In this document: piece by piece, positions 15,748 to 24,981 of the stretch
Layout: each line of letters starts with the position of its first letter
Numbering within the stretch: position 1 is the stretch's first letter
Assembly: GCA_002338335.1 (NCBI GenBank)
Contig: DDIC01000039.1
Coordinates: forward strand, 1 to 41,272
Direction of reading: 5' to 3'
Length of the DNA stretch: 41,272 nt
From: Bacteroidetes bacterium UBA1860
Lineage (GTDB): Bacteria > Bacteroidota > Rhodothermia > Balneolales > Balneolaceae
Translations under genes and position numbers: made by a program
Notes under the pieces: generated by a model
What the model saw: the letters and a program-made list of their open reading frames with translations, nothing else
The model's database searches: none
Told to the model about the DNA's origin: nothing

Positions 15748-17022
15748 ATGAAACACCCTACACTGGCGGTAATTTTGGGAGGAGGTCGAGGGACAAGACT
15801 GCACCCTCTTACAGGTCATCGGTCTAAACCAGCGGTACCGATCGCGGGTAAATACCGCTTGGTCGATATCCCTATTTCAAATTGCATTAATTCGGATATC
15901 CGCAAAATTTTTGTGCTCACGCAGTTTAACTCAGCCTCGCTAAATCGCCACATCAAAAACACCTACAATTTCGATTCATTCAGTAGTGGATTTGTTGATA
16001 TACTTGCGGCTGAGCAGACCTTAGGGAGTACGGATTGGTTTCAAGGCACTGCAGATGCTGTGCGGCAATCCATCCATCACCTAGAAAATCATGAGTACGA
16101 GCAGGTGCTGATTCTCTCGGGGGATCAACTCTATCAAATGGATTTTAGACACATGCTTTCTCAGCACAAAGACTCAGGAGCAGATATTACCATTGCAACG
16201 ATTCCAGTCAAAGCCGAAGATGCTACGGGGTTTGGAATCATGAAAAAAGACGATAAGAACCGTATAGACTCATTTGTGGAGAAACCGTCTTTGGAAGAAT
16301 TATCCTCCTGGAAAAGCCCGGTAGATGATCATCTCAAGGGTGAGGGCAAAGAGTATTTGGCGTCTATGGGTATATATATTTTCAACCGTGACCGGTTAAT
16401 GGACTTGATGGACACTCACGCCGACGCGACAGATTTTGGCAAAGAAATTATTCCCAAAGCACTTCATGGGGAGACCAAGGTCTTTTCCTATGAGTTTACA
16501 GGGTACTGGACCGATATTGGGACCATTCGATCATTTTATGAAGCCAACTTAGAGCTCAGTGACGCGGTGCCACAGTTTAATTTATATGACAACCGAAATC
16601 CGATTTACACACGTGCTAGGCTTCTGCCAGCGTCGAAAGTTTCAGGGACACATATTCATCAGACGGTGGTTTCTGAGGGATGCATTATCGAAGCGGAATC
16701 GATTACACGATCTGTTGTGGGTATTCGTACCCGAATTGGGAAGGGAACCGTGATTGAAAATACCATTATTATGGGAAGCGATTCATTCAATACGATCGAG
16801 GAACTATCTGATCAACATCCTGACCGCCCGCCCTTAGGCATTGGTATAAACTGCTCGATCTCCAACGCCATTATTGATAAAAATGCTCGGATAGGGCAAA
16901 ATGTCACGATCCATGGAAGTGCGTCACTCAAAGATGGTGACTATGGGCCTTATCACGTGGTCGATGGGATTGTGATTGTCGTCAAAGGACAGTCCATTAT
17001 GGATGGCACGACCATTCAATAA
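15748..17022 (+). CDS. glgC: Glucose-1-phosphate adenylyltransferase
   Basis: The 424-residue enzyme makes ADP-glucose and pyrophosphate from ATP and glucose 1-phosphate, the controlled step of glycogen synthesis. The nucleotidyltransferase signature GGGRGTRLHPLT lies at residues 12-23. RSKPAVPIAGKYRLVDIPIS is the allosteric/substrate region typical of GlgC. Further on are WFQGTADAVRQS, LSGDQLYQMD, a VEKP motif and YWTDIGTI. The C-terminal left-handed beta helix hexapeptide repeats are visible (for example CIIEAESITRSVVGIRTRIG). It is downstream of glgA with a 3-bp gap and converges on sucD (24 bp). Regulation by sugar phosphates is known for the family and not shown here. Confidence 0.95.
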   Translation: MKHPTLAVILGGGRGTRLHPLTGHRSKPAVPIAGKYRLVDIPISNCINSDIRKIFVLTQFNSASLNRHIKNTYNFDSFSSGFVDILAAEQTLGSTDWFQGTADAVRQSIHHLENHEYEQVLILSGDQLYQMDFRHMLSQHKDSGADITIATIPVKAEDATGFGIMKKDDKNRIDSFVEKPSLEELSSWKSPVDDHLKGEGKEYLASMGIYIFNRDRLMDLMDTHADATDFGKEIIPKALHGETKVFSYEFTGYWTDIGTIRSFYEANLELSDAVPQFNLYDNRNPIYTRARLLPASKVSGTHIHQTVVSEGCIIEAESITRSVVGIRTRIGKGTVIENTIIMGSDSFNTIEELSDQHPDRPPLGIGINCSISNAIIDKNARIGQNVTIHGSASLKDGDYGPYHVVDGIVIVVKGQSIMDGTTIQ

Positions 17023-17046
17023 GTTAGATCTAGAGACTAAGAAGAA

Positions 17047-17916
17047 CTACTTGAGTAGAGAGGCGACCGTTGCACCGATGTCTGCAGGACTCTCAACCAC
17101 GATAATACCAGCTTCTGATAGGGCTCGTTTTTTGTCTTGAGCTGTACCCTGACCACCTGAAATAATCGCTCCAGCATGTCCCATGCGTCGGCCTGGAGGG
17201 GCTGTTGACCCCGCAATAAAGGCAACCACAGGCTTGGTTCCATGCTCCTTGATGTAAGCGGCCGCTTCTTCTTCAGCGCTACCCCCAATTTCACCAATCA
17301 AGACAATTGCGCTTGTTTCAGGGTCATCCATTAAAAGCTTGACGGCATCGGTATGTGTTGTCCCAATCACAGGGTCTCCACCAATACCAATGGCTGTGGA
17401 TTGTCCAAGTCCCGCTTTCGTGAGTTGGTCTACCGCCTCGTAGGTCAACGTCCCACTGCGTGAAATCAGCCCGACAGAACCTTCCGTAAAAATCATCCCT
17501 GGCATTATGCCAACTTTTGCCTGCCCTGGGGTGATAACTCCTGGGCAATTGGGCCCAATGAGTCTTGCGCCATGACGATCCACGACCGATTTGGCAATCA
17601 CCATGTCTTTCACGGGGATCCCCTCTGTGATACAGATAATGAGTTCAATACCCGCTTGTGCAGCCTCGATAATGGCATCGCCTGCAAAGGCTGGGGGTAC
17701 AAAAATGATACTGGTGTTGGTCCCTTCACTGGTCACAGCTTCGGCCACAGTATTAAAAACGGGTCTATCAAGGTGGGTTTGTCCACCTTTGCCTGGGGTG
17801 ACCCCACCCACAACATGAGTCCCATAGTCGATCATTTGTGAAGCATGAAATGAACCTTCGCTTCCGGTGAAACCTTGGACAACTAGACGGGTATGACGAT
17901 CAACAAGTACGCTCAT
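17047..17916 (-). CDS. sucD: Succinate-CoA ligase, alpha subunit
   Basis: The 289-residue protein is the usual SucD length. It has the CoA-binding Rossmann start SVLVDRHTRLVVQGFTGSEG, a VGGVTPGKGG loop, RLIGPNCPGVITPG, and the catalytic phosphohistidine H247 in RRMGHAGAIISGGQGTA. With SucC it converts succinyl-CoA, phosphate and ADP or GDP to succinate, CoA and nucleotide triphosphate in the TCA cycle. sucC is not in the window. I start at ATG 17916; the frame is open to 17967, but those 17 residues precede the conserved family start. It converges on glgC and diverges from dnaG across 187 bp. Confidence 0.95.
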   Translation of the reverse strand: MSVLVDRHTRLVVQGFTGSEGSFHASQMIDYGTHVVGGVTPGKGGQTHLDRPVFNTVAEAVTSEGTNTSIIFVPPAFAGDAIIEAAQAGIELIICITEGIPVKDMVIAKSVVDRHGARLIGPNCPGVITPGQAKVGIMPGMIFTEGSVGLISRSGTLTYEAVDQLTKAGLGQSTAIGIGGDPVIGTTHTDAVKLLMDDPETSAIVLIGEIGGSAEEEAAAYIKEHGTKPVVAFIAGSTAPPGRRMGHAGAIISGGQGTAQDKKRALSEAGIIVVESPADIGATVASLLK

Positions 17917-18103
17917 GGGGGTAAGTAGTGTGATTAGAATAAAAGTCAGATGAAGATACGACGGCAAGGGTCAACCATCAAACGATTTGGCGCAGAAAGG
18001 AATGCAGATTTGGGTGTTTTTAAGAGTTTGGAGGTGTTCGTGAGGTTTGCAAAATCCCGCATCTCGAATCCGCTAGAATGAGAATATCTTGTACCTTCCA
18101 TCT
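17917..18103. other. Divergent intergenic region sucD/dnaG
   Basis: At 187 bp this is the longest gap in the window. A TAGAAT sits at 18074-18079, but no -35-like box lies at proper spacing and I see no convincing hairpin or repeat. An ATG at 18079 opens a frame that stops after nine codons. It presumably holds both promoters. Confidence 0.5.
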
Positions 18104-20146
18104 ATGAGAATCCCTGAGCATAAACTCGATGAAATACGACAAGCTGCCGACATAGTGGAGGTTGTAGCAGATGTGGTGTCTCTCAAGAAATCAGGCCAAG
18201 GATTTACGGGTCTTTGTCCTTTTCACAATGAAAAAACCCCATCGTTTCGAGTCAATCCAGACATGGGCATTTTTAAATGTTTTGGGTGCGGTGAAGGGGG
18301 GGATGCTTTTAGCTTTGTTATGAAGACAGAGCATGTAAGTTTCATGGAAGCCGTTAGATCCCTGGCAGAGCGCTATAATGTTGATCTTCCTGAGGAAGAC
18401 AGCACTCCAGAGCAAGCTGAAAGGGCGACTCGTTTTGAAAAATTATATGAGGCTCTACGTTTCGCAGCCAACTGGTATTACCAGCAACTCAAGCATCATG
18501 AGGAAGCTGAAAAAGCACGCGTTTATCTTCAAAAAAGAGGATTTACCATTGAGACCATCCGTGTGTTTGGCTTAGGGTATGCTCCTCCAAGTGGACAAGC
18601 GCTACTGGATGCTGCTGTTCAAGAGGGTATCGATGAATCTATCTTGCTAGACACAGATCTCGTGAAGCCTAGCTCAAAGGGGGAGGGTGTGTATGATTCC
18701 TTTCGCGATCGTTTAATGTTCCCCATTTTGAATCCATCAGCTAGGGTCATAGGATTTGCAGGCCGGACGTTTGATGAGAATAAAGGGCCGAAGTATGTCA
18801 ATAGTGCCCAAACAGACGTCTATAATAAGTCACAGGTTTTGTATGGTATCCATTTGGCTAAGTCCGTTATACGCCAAGAGAAACAAGTTATTTTGGTTGA
18901 GGGGTATACCGATGTAATGTCGCTTGCGCAGCATGGAGTCAAAAATGTTGTTGCAAACAGTGGTACAGCTCTAACCAGGGAACAACTGGAATTACTCAAG
19001 CGCTATTCGAATCGTTTGCTCATGATTTATGATGCCGATGCAGCGGGGCAAAAAGCAATGGTGAGGGGGATTGAACTAGCTCTTGAGATGGGTTTAGAAC
19101 CAGAGACCTTGCAGCTTCCTGAAGGAGAGGACCCAGATTCCTTTGTCAAGGAACAAGGTCAAGAAGGATTTATAGAGCATAAGCGCAAGAATACTGAGGA
19201 TTATATAACCTATTTGCTACGATTGGCCGAGGAATCGGGGCGGCTGACATCGATGCATGAACGTGTTCATGTCATTGAAGAGTTGGTCGAACTTCTTGCC
19301 GCAATTCCAGATCCAGTAGCTCGTCAAGTTGCTACACAACAATTGCATCAATCTACCCACAAGTTTCGAGGTGGCTCAGATAGAGAGCTTCATGCAGCCG
19401 TCGATGCATCTGTGGCAAAGCGTCAACAACGCAATAAACTTCGTCAAACACGGACGGAGGATTCAGGCCCAAGGACTGTGTCTGGAGCTTCACAGGCTGA
19501 AGGTCCTCCACCTATTCAGGATGAAGGGTTGCCTTTAGACCCATCGGCAGAGATCTCAGACAGTGTCACACCCTCAAAACGACGCCCTGAGTATGAGCGA
19601 AGACTCTTGAAGCTCTGCCTTGAGCATGGGGCGTGGATGGTTGACTACATTTATCAATATGTGTACCCATCGTTTCTTGAGGATTCTCAATATCGTGAGT
19701 TCTTTGAGCTATTGGTAGAACGAGCCAAGCGTCAGGAGCCCATTGATCGTTCGACATTTCGTGCATTTCCGTCGTCAACTCCAGAGCTCCTTGCCACTAT
19801 TTTCATGGAGAAGCATACTCCAGGTAGCAGAATGAGTGAACGGATGAAGCAAAATCGATTTGATCAGGTGGATGAGGTTATGGAAGCTAAGTCTACGATG
19901 AAGGTTTTGGTTACTCATTATCTACAGCGCCTTAAAGCCTCTATTACAACAGAAATGTCTGAGGATAAACTTCCTGACACACGTCGACAAGAATTAGTCA
20001 CGATGATGAGAGAGGCCCAAAAACAACTCAATACCTTGCAATCCACTGCGGCTGAGCACTGTTTTGAGAATCCAGCTGGGTACGACCCTGAGCAAAAGCG
20101 AAAAGAAGGGTTTTCTTACACCCCAAAACCACGAAAATCTTCCTAA
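18104..20146 (+). CDS. dnaG: DNA primase
   Basis: The 680-residue protein makes RNA primers for replication. The N-terminal CHC2 zinc ribbon is LCPFHNEKTPSF with C38, H41, C59 and C62. The catalytic core follows with YVNSAQTDVYNKSQVLYG, and the TOPRIM domain with its key E266 in VILVEGYTDVMSL and D310/D312 in LLMIYDADAAGQKA. The C-terminal third, after a variable linker (about residues 420-500, rich in Q, R and P), should bind the DnaB helicase. I start at ATG 18104 (MRIPEHKLDEIR). A TTG at 18089 would add five residues. The usual rpoD or rpsU partner is absent; suhB follows after 11 bp. Confidence 0.95.
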   Translation: MRIPEHKLDEIRQAADIVEVVADVVSLKKSGQGFTGLCPFHNEKTPSFRVNPDMGIFKCFGCGEGGDAFSFVMKTEHVSFMEAVRSLAERYNVDLPEEDSTPEQAERATRFEKLYEALRFAANWYYQQLKHHEEAEKARVYLQKRGFTIETIRVFGLGYAPPSGQALLDAAVQEGIDESILLDTDLVKPSSKGEGVYDSFRDRLMFPILNPSARVIGFAGRTFDENKGPKYVNSAQTDVYNKSQVLYGIHLAKSVIRQEKQVILVEGYTDVMSLAQHGVKNVVANSGTALTREQLELLKRYSNRLLMIYDADAAGQKAMVRGIELALEMGLEPETLQLPEGEDPDSFVKEQGQEGFIEHKRKNTEDYITYLLRLAEESGRLTSMHERVHVIEELVELLAAIPDPVARQVATQQLHQSTHKFRGGSDRELHAAVDASVAKRQQRNKLRQTRTEDSGPRTVSGASQAEGPPPIQDEGLPLDPSAEISDSVTPSKRRPEYERRLLKLCLEHGAWMVDYIYQYVYPSFLEDSQYREFFELLVERAKRQEPIDRSTFRAFPSSTPELLATIFMEKHTPGSRMSERMKQNRFDQVDEVMEAKSTMKVLVTHYLQRLKASITTEMSEDKLPDTRRQELVTMMREAQKQLNTLQSTAAEHCFENPAGYDPEQKRKEGFSYTPKPRKSS

Positions 20147-20157
20147 TTCCTAGAGTC

Positions 20158-20982
20158 ATGACGGAACGAGAGTGTGCAGTGTATGCTGCAAAAGAAGCTG
20201 CAAAGGTGATTTTATCCTTTCATCACCAACGAGCAACAGTACAAACGACATTCAAAGGGCCGCGGGATTTGGTCACGAATGCCGATGTTGCCTCAGAAAA
20301 AGCAATCATATCCATTCTAAAAGCATCTTTTCCTGAAGACCACATTCTTGCTGAGGAAGGACACCATGCGACGAGCGTTGATGAAGGTCGATGGTGGATT
20401 ATTGACCCGATCGACGGGACCACCAACTTTGCTCACGCTTTTCCCATATTCTGTGTCTCTATTGGACTTTGGGTAGATGGTCAGCCTCAACTTGGTGTTG
20501 TTTTGGATGTGATGTCGGATGAATGCTTTGTGGCCGAAAAAGGGAAAGGATCTACCTGCAACGGTGTGCCTATCCACGTTTCCGAAACGACGGATCTTTC
20601 ACAGAGTCTGCTCGCTACAGGATTCCCATACCATGAATTTCGTCGTTCTGAACCCTATTTGAACGTTTTTAAGCATTTTCTCCAAGAGGCTCGCTCTGTA
20701 AGACGTCCTGGCGCAGCGACCTATGATTTATGCTCTGTTGCAGCAGGTCGATTTGATGGCTTCTATGAATTTGGACTCCAAGCATGGGATGTGGGTGCTG
20801 CAGGCTTGATTGTTCAAGAAGCAGGAGGCCTAGTGACGAATTGGGCAGGAGGGGACGATTGGTTGTTCTCAAACAAAGTGATTGCAGGCAATCCTGCCAT
20901 GCATGAAGCGATTCAGAAGGTTCTTGAGATGCATATTCCCACAGATGTCTTGCACAGTCCAACTATGGATGGCGCCTCTTGA
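20158..20982 (+). CDS. suhB: Inositol monophosphatase family protein
   Basis: The 274-residue protein belongs to the Li+-sensitive, Mg2+-dependent phosphatase family. Metal ligands are visible as E66/E67 in ILAEEGH, DPIDGTTNFAH at residues 83-93 (D83, D86) and D in the C-terminal AWDVGAAGLIVQEAGG. Family members hydrolyse myo-inositol phosphates; E. coli SuhB also helps ribosomal RNA antitermination. Related enzymes act on histidinol phosphate or PAP, so the exact substrate is open. It lies 11 bp after dnaG on the same strand, probably one transcript, and converges on bshB1. Confidence 0.88.
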   Translation: MTERECAVYAAKEAAKVILSFHHQRATVQTTFKGPRDLVTNADVASEKAIISILKASFPEDHILAEEGHHATSVDEGRWWIIDPIDGTTNFAHAFPIFCVSIGLWVDGQPQLGVVLDVMSDECFVAEKGKGSTCNGVPIHVSETTDLSQSLLATGFPYHEFRRSEPYLNVFKHFLQEARSVRRPGAATYDLCSVAAGRFDGFYEFGLQAWDVGAAGLIVQEAGGLVTNWAGGDDWLFSNKVIAGNPAMHEAIQKVLEMHIPTDVLHSPTMDGAS

Positions 20983-21005
20983 TAGCCAAACTTCAACACG
21001 CCTTC

Positions 21006-21764
21006 TTATCTGGCAATTTTGCGATCAAAGAGTGGGTCCAATGTTGAAAGCATGATCGGCGCACGACCTAATTTGAAGGGTTCACCATGTGTGCAACCCC
21101 CTCGATGTCCGTAGGTTCTGGTTCTCGCGCGAATAGATTCAAAAAATGTAGGAGAAGAGATATAGGTTTCTGGTTCATCCCCAGGATTCTGAACATTCAC
21201 CTGACTAGCATGAGCCAAGATGGAGGCTTCTTTGGTTTCGATATGATCTGTGACATCTATAATCACATCTGGTTCGAAAACGGTGTCCTGCATGTAGAAT
21301 AGTAGGTGGGAAGGTCTCCATGATTCTTGGTGTTGTCCCTGTTCATCTTTGGTTTCGATTTTCACCAGTCCACTGAGGAAGAACGAATCTCTGATTAATG
21401 CACTGCCATGCCCATGATCTGGATTGCGATCTATGGGTGCATTCGCAAAGACAACTTGTGGCTTGTATGCCCTCAAAATTTGAATCACTTTGAGCTGATT
21501 CTCTCTAGTATTGGCAACTTGAGTGTCGGGTAGCCCCATATTAAGTCGATCAGAAGCACCAAGAATCGATGCAGCGGCTTTGGCTTCCTCCAGTCGAATC
21601 TCAGGTGTTCCTCGAGACCCCATTTCACCTCGAGTTAAATCGACAAGGACAACGGACTTTCCTTCTGAAACAGCTTTGGCAATTGTCCCCCCAGCGCTTA
21701 ATTCTACATCATCTGGGTGGGCTCCAAAGGCCACAATATCGACGCTTTTCTGATTTGATGTCAT
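21006..21764 (-). CDS. bshB1: Bacillithiol biosynthesis deacetylase BshB1
   Basis: The 252-residue zinc deacetylase (PIG-L/LmbE family) removes the acetyl group from N-acetylglucosaminyl-malate to give glucosaminyl-malate in bacillithiol synthesis. Motifs: DIVAFGAHPDDVELSAGG with the zinc-binding HPDD at residues 16-19, LTRGEMGSRGTPEIRLEEAK, MGLPDTQV, and RNPDHGHGSALIRDSFFLSG carrying the third zinc histidine. The ending (RARTRTYGHRGGCTHGEPF) is characteristic of the BshB1 subgroup. bshA and bshC are not nearby. Bacillithiol is the low-molecular-weight thiol of many Firmicutes and Bacteroidota, which supports the lineage call. It diverges from the efflux operon across 73 bp. Confidence 0.9.
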   Translation of the reverse strand: MTSNQKSVDIVAFGAHPDDVELSAGGTIAKAVSEGKSVVLVDLTRGEMGSRGTPEIRLEEAKAAASILGASDRLNMGLPDTQVANTRENQLKVIQILRAYKPQVVFANAPIDRNPDHGHGSALIRDSFFLSGLVKIETKDEQGQHQESWRPSHLLFYMQDTVFEPDVIIDVTDHIETKEASILAHASQVNVQNPGDEPETYISSPTFFESIRARTRTYGHRGGCTHGEPFKLGRAPIMLSTLDPLFDRKIAR

Positions 21765-21793
21765 AAGAATGAAACGTTTACTCTTGGTGTTCG

Positions 21794-21799
21794 TATAAT
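21794..21799 (+). promoter_or_regulatory. Candidate -10 box of the efflux operon
   Basis: A perfect TATAAT lies at 21794-21799, 38 bp before the permease ATG at 21838. No -35 box at 16-19 bp spacing was seen; TTTACT at 21777-21782 is only 11 bp away. If it is used, transcription begins near 21806, which argues against the upstream TTG at 21805 as the start codon. Confidence 0.3.
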
Positions 21800-21837
21800 G
21801 ACTGTTGACCCTAAATCACTCCTCCTCTCAAATACTC

Positions 21838-23073
21838 ATGAGACGAATTTATCTGAGCTTAACCGAAGGAACACGTATTGCATTCCAATCGATTTCCACT
21901 AACAAGATACGGGCTATTCTGACAACCCTCTGTATAACCATTGGAATCGTATCCGTGACCTCCATGAATACCATTACCGATGGTATTGACCGCAGTTTTG
22001 AGGACAGTATGAGTGCACTAGGGCGTAATGTTGTGTACATCGAAAAATGGCCATGGGGACTTGGAGGGGGTGAATATAAATGGTGGGAATACCGTAATCG
22101 CCCCGAGATGAAGCTTGATTATGTTGAAGAAATCCAATCTAGAAGTCAATATGCGGACCATGTAGCAGCGGGGGCTTCTCGGAACCGCCCTGTGCGCTTT
22201 GAGGATAATTTTGTCGAATCGGCTGAAGTGGTTGGAGCTACACCCAATTACTTGCAATCTACAGCGTTAGAGCTTGAGCAAGGCCGTTTTTTCTCACAAG
22301 ATGAGGATATAAGAGGAGCCAAAGTTGTCGTACTTGGTGCAGAGGTTGTGAACTCTCTTTTTGATGGAGTTTCACCGCTTGGGAAAGAAGTTCGAATTCA
22401 GGGCCAAAAATTTAACGTAATTGGGACGTTTGAAAAGCGGGGTGAATTTCTCGGACTCAACAATGTGGACAACATGGCGGCTATACCTATGGGTTCCTAT
22501 GAAAATATTTTTGGTCTACGTTGGGGGTTGCAATTATCGGTGCGTTTCCCAGATGAAACGACACTTGAAGAAGGGCAATATGAGATTGAAGGGATAATGC
22601 GTCAAATCAGACAGCTTGATCCTCTTGAGGAGAATGATTTTGCGATCAACAAGCCAGAGCTATTTGAAGCGGAGTTTCAGAACATGACTTCGACCATTTA
22701 TTTAGTGGGGATCTTTCTTACAGGCTTAGCCCTCTTTGTTGGCGGGATTGGCGTAATGAACATCATGTTTGTCTCCGTGAAAGAGCGAACCAAGGAAATT
22801 GGCATCCGAAAGGCCGTTGGCGCAAAATCGTGGGAAATTCTCTCACAATTCCTCATTGAAGCGATTGTCATATGCCTCATTGGTGGAGTCATTGGAATTG
22901 TGCTCTCCATCGGAGCTACTCAACTCATCAATCAATTTTTTGTGGCCTACATGAGCTGGACAACAGTGCTGAATGCAGTCCTGCTCTGTAGTGCTGTTGG
23001 CGTGATATTTGGCTTTATACCGTCGTATAAAGCGGCCAAAGCTGATCCTATTGAATCTCTTCGTTACGAATAA
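21838..23073 (+). CDS. MacB/FtsX-type ABC transporter permease 1
   Basis: The 411-residue protein has the MacB permease layout: one helix near the N-terminus (ILTTLCITIGIVSVTSMN), a MacB periplasmic core domain of about 220 residues, then three helices of the FtsX domain with GGIGVMNIMFVSVKERTKEI and GIRKAVGAKSWEILSQFLIE. It ends KAAKADPIESLRYE, the standard MacB-type tail. The ATPase domain found in fused MacB is absent and is encoded separately at 28144-28851. The next gene, 2 bp downstream, is a second permease of the same type, so a heterodimer is likely. I chose ATG 21838 (MRRIYLSL) over a TTG at 21805 that adds 11 residues. Confidence 0.9.
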   Translation: MRRIYLSLTEGTRIAFQSISTNKIRAILTTLCITIGIVSVTSMNTITDGIDRSFEDSMSALGRNVVYIEKWPWGLGGGEYKWWEYRNRPEMKLDYVEEIQSRSQYADHVAAGASRNRPVRFEDNFVESAEVVGATPNYLQSTALELEQGRFFSQDEDIRGAKVVVLGAEVVNSLFDGVSPLGKEVRIQGQKFNVIGTFEKRGEFLGLNNVDNMAAIPMGSYENIFGLRWGLQLSVRFPDETTLEEGQYEIEGIMRQIRQLDPLEENDFAINKPELFEAEFQNMTSTIYLVGIFLTGLALFVGGIGVMNIMFVSVKERTKEIGIRKAVGAKSWEILSQFLIEAIVICLIGGVIGIVLSIGATQLINQFFVAYMSWTTVLNAVLLCSAVGVIFGFIPSYKAAKADPIESLRYE

Positions 23074-23075
23074 TT

Positions 23076-24302
23076 ATGAATCTATTCTCCGTTGCTCGTC
23101 AGTCGATTGACTCGATTAAGGCCAATAAATTAAAATCTTCGCTCACTCTTTTGGCGATTGCTGTAGGGGTTTTTGCAGTCATTAGCGCCAACACCGCTGT
23201 TTTGGTGCTTGATACCTACTTCAATAATACGCTAAACGTAATGGGTGGGAATGTGATTACTATTTCCAAAGACCCTGTTATACGTACAGGAAATGATTGG
23301 GATAAGTATCGCAATCGTAAAGACATCACCTTTGCTCAAATGGATGACATTATCGATCGCGTACGGAATGTGTCAGATGTAGGGCCTGTGGAAGACTTTA
23401 GTTTCACAAGTGTAAGTTTTGATGACAAGGAAACGGAGCCAAATGTGCGAATTCGTGGCGGTAATATGTACTACCTCACGAATAATTCATTCGACTTGGA
23501 GGAAGGGAGAAATTTCACTGATCTCGATATTAATAATGCACGAGATGTCGTCATCATTGGGGCTGAGATCCGAGAGACACTATTTGAAACTGTAGATCCA
23601 CTTCTCAAAACCATCCGAATTGATGGAAGACCTTATACCGTGATCGGTGTGACGGCAGCAAAGGGAGCTATCTTTGGAAACTCACAAGATCGATTTGTCG
23701 TCGCGCCTTACACCTCCATGCTCAATAACTATGGGGGAAGACAGAGGAATATCACTATTCAAGTCACATCCGCTTCTGTTGCTGGAATTGAGGATGCGTT
23801 AGACGAGTTAACAGGGATCTTAAGACTGATCCGTAAAGTTGCTCCTGGTGATCCAAATGATTTTGAAATCTCTACCAATGATACCTTAGGTGGAGCCTTT
23901 GATCAATTTACGGGCGTATTGTACATCATCGGGTTTGTCGTGGGAGGCATCGCGCTATTTGGCGCTGGTATTGGGGTGATGAACATCATGTTGGTCTCAG
24001 TGACCGAAAGGACACGGGAAATTGGGGTTCGAAAAGCTGTTGGAGCTCCCAAAAGCGCGATAACCTCACAATTCTTGATGGAAGCCATCGTTATGTGTCA
24101 GATTGGTGGATTAGTTGGATTATTTTCTGGGGTGCTGGTTGGAAACCTGTTGTCACTTCAGCTAGACACAACCGCTGTATTTCCATGGGGTGCAGCCTTG
24201 TTAGGGATAGTTGCAATGACATTTGTTGGATTAATCTTTGGTGTGTATCCTGCATTTAAAGCGGCGTCTCTGGATCCAATTGATGCCCTTCGATATGAGT
24301 AA
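23076..24302 (+). CDS. MacB/FtsX-type ABC transporter permease 2
   Basis: This is a 408-residue paralogue of the preceding permease with the same architecture: N-terminal helix (SLTLLAIAVGVFAVISAN), periplasmic core domain, then the FtsX domain with GAGIGVMNIMLVSVTERTRE, IGVRKAVGAPKSAITSQFL and the tail KAASLDPIDALRYE. The periplasmic halves of the two permeases are clearly different in sequence, which favours a heterodimeric rather than duplicated homodimeric transporter. It starts 2 bp after permease 1 stops. FtsX-type permeases of this group pass substrates or lipoproteins from the periplasmic side to a TolC channel, and both adaptor and channel are encoded downstream. Confidence 0.9.
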   Translation: MNLFSVARQSIDSIKANKLKSSLTLLAIAVGVFAVISANTAVLVLDTYFNNTLNVMGGNVITISKDPVIRTGNDWDKYRNRKDITFAQMDDIIDRVRNVSDVGPVEDFSFTSVSFDDKETEPNVRIRGGNMYYLTNNSFDLEEGRNFTDLDINNARDVVIIGAEIRETLFETVDPLLKTIRIDGRPYTVIGVTAAKGAIFGNSQDRFVVAPYTSMLNNYGGRQRNITIQVTSASVAGIEDALDELTGILRLIRKVAPGDPNDFEISTNDTLGGAFDQFTGVLYIIGFVVGGIALFGAGIGVMNIMLVSVTERTREIGVRKAVGAPKSAITSQFLMEAIVMCQIGGLVGLFSGVLVGNLLSLQLDTTAVFPWGAALLGIVAMTFVGLIFGVYPAFKAASLDPIDALRYE

Positions 24303-24359
24303 TGTCACGACCCTAATGGGTGTGTGGCGGCAATCGTAACTGAAACGTCAATAAGTATT

Positions 24360-24581
24360 ATGGATGAAAACATACTTAAAGATTTGAATGATGAGCTTGA
24401 TGAAAGCATCGCTGAGCCCTCTATTTCCTCCACAATCAAAGACCATCATTTATGGAATGTGGTTGACGATATGCGTTTTGAAAGTGAGCAGTGGATTCGC
24501 AAACATCCCGCAGCTGGATTCGCGGCAGGCGTAGGTCTTGGCATTGTGTTGGGATGGTTTTTGCATGATGACAAGAAGTAA
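24360..24581 (+). CDS. Small single-helix membrane-anchored protein, ElaB/YqjD (DUF883)-like
   Basis: The 73-residue protein has an acidic N-terminal half (MDENILKDLNDELDESIAEP), a central helix-forming stretch (HLWNVVDDMRFESEQWIRKH), and one C-terminal membrane segment with GxxxG spacing (PAAGFAAGVGLGIVLGWFLH) ending DDKK. The layout, including the R-K-HP-AAG-A-G-G--LGW pattern before the anchor, matches the ElaB/YqjD/DUF883 proteins, which in E. coli tether ribosomes to the inner membrane in stationary phase. Similarity is by pattern only. I use the ATG at 24360; a GTG at 24324 would add 12 residues. It begins a run of three small genes inside the efflux operon. Confidence 0.72.
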   Translation: MDENILKDLNDELDESIAEPSISSTIKDHHLWNVVDDMRFESEQWIRKHPAAGFAAGVGLGIVLGWFLHDDKK

Positions 24582-24600
24582 TACCCTTTTAGACCGATTG

Positions 24601-24608
24601 AGAAGGAA
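24601..24608 (+). promoter_or_regulatory. Shine-Dalgarno sequence deciding the start of the holin-like gene
   Basis: AGAAGGAA lies 6 nt before the ATG at 24615. It supports that start over the in-frame TTG at 24609, which it would crowd. Clear ribosome sites are rare in this window. Confidence 0.6.
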
Positions 24609-24614
24609 TTGATT

Positions 24615-24959
24615 ATGGACTCATTATTTGGGTGGCTCAACGAAGCTCAACAAAAAGGTCAGCAATACACTGTAGCCCAATTGAAGCGATTTAAGCTGAA
24701 ATTTATACTAGCTGTGAGTCAACTCATCGGTTCGGCGCTATCTGTACTGCTTGGCATTTTGCTACTTTTTGTTGCTTTTTTGACGCTGTGGGTACTTGGA
24801 GCTTTTGCATTATCTCAATGGCTAGAGTCAACAATCCTTGGATTCTCCATTGCAGGAGTCCCCTTACTTATTTTAGGGGCATACCTCGTAGCTGTAAGGC
24901 CACCTCTATTTCAAAAGGCATGGATTGCCATATTGAATAAACACCTACACGATTCATAA
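24615..24959 (+). CDS. Phage-holin-superfamily-6-like (Holin-X) inner-membrane protein
   Basis: The 114-residue protein starts MDSLFGWLNEAQQKGQQYTV, with a short amphipathic region (QLKRFKLKFI), then two long membrane helices (SALSVLLGILLLFVAFLTLW; STILGFSIAGVPLLILGAYL) joined by a short turn, and a basic C-terminal end. This matches the family named Phage_holin_3_6, which despite its name is mainly chromosomal and often sits next to YqjD/DUF883 genes (as YqjE beside YqjD in E. coli). The neighbour just upstream is YqjD-like, which supports the call. It is unlikely to be a lysis protein. Confidence 0.72.
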   Translation: MDSLFGWLNEAQQKGQQYTVAQLKRFKLKFILAVSQLIGSALSVLLGILLLFVAFLTLWVLGAFALSQWLESTILGFSIAGVPLLILGAYLVAVRPPLFQKAWIAILNKHLHDS

Positions 24960-24981
24960 CACCGTTTAAATAAGCGAATCC

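Noticed and set aside
24615..24959. Holin-like gene as evidence of a prophage
   Set aside because: No endolysin, integrase or structural phage gene is nearby; Holin-X family members are mostly chromosomal and this one sits next to a YqjD-like gene.
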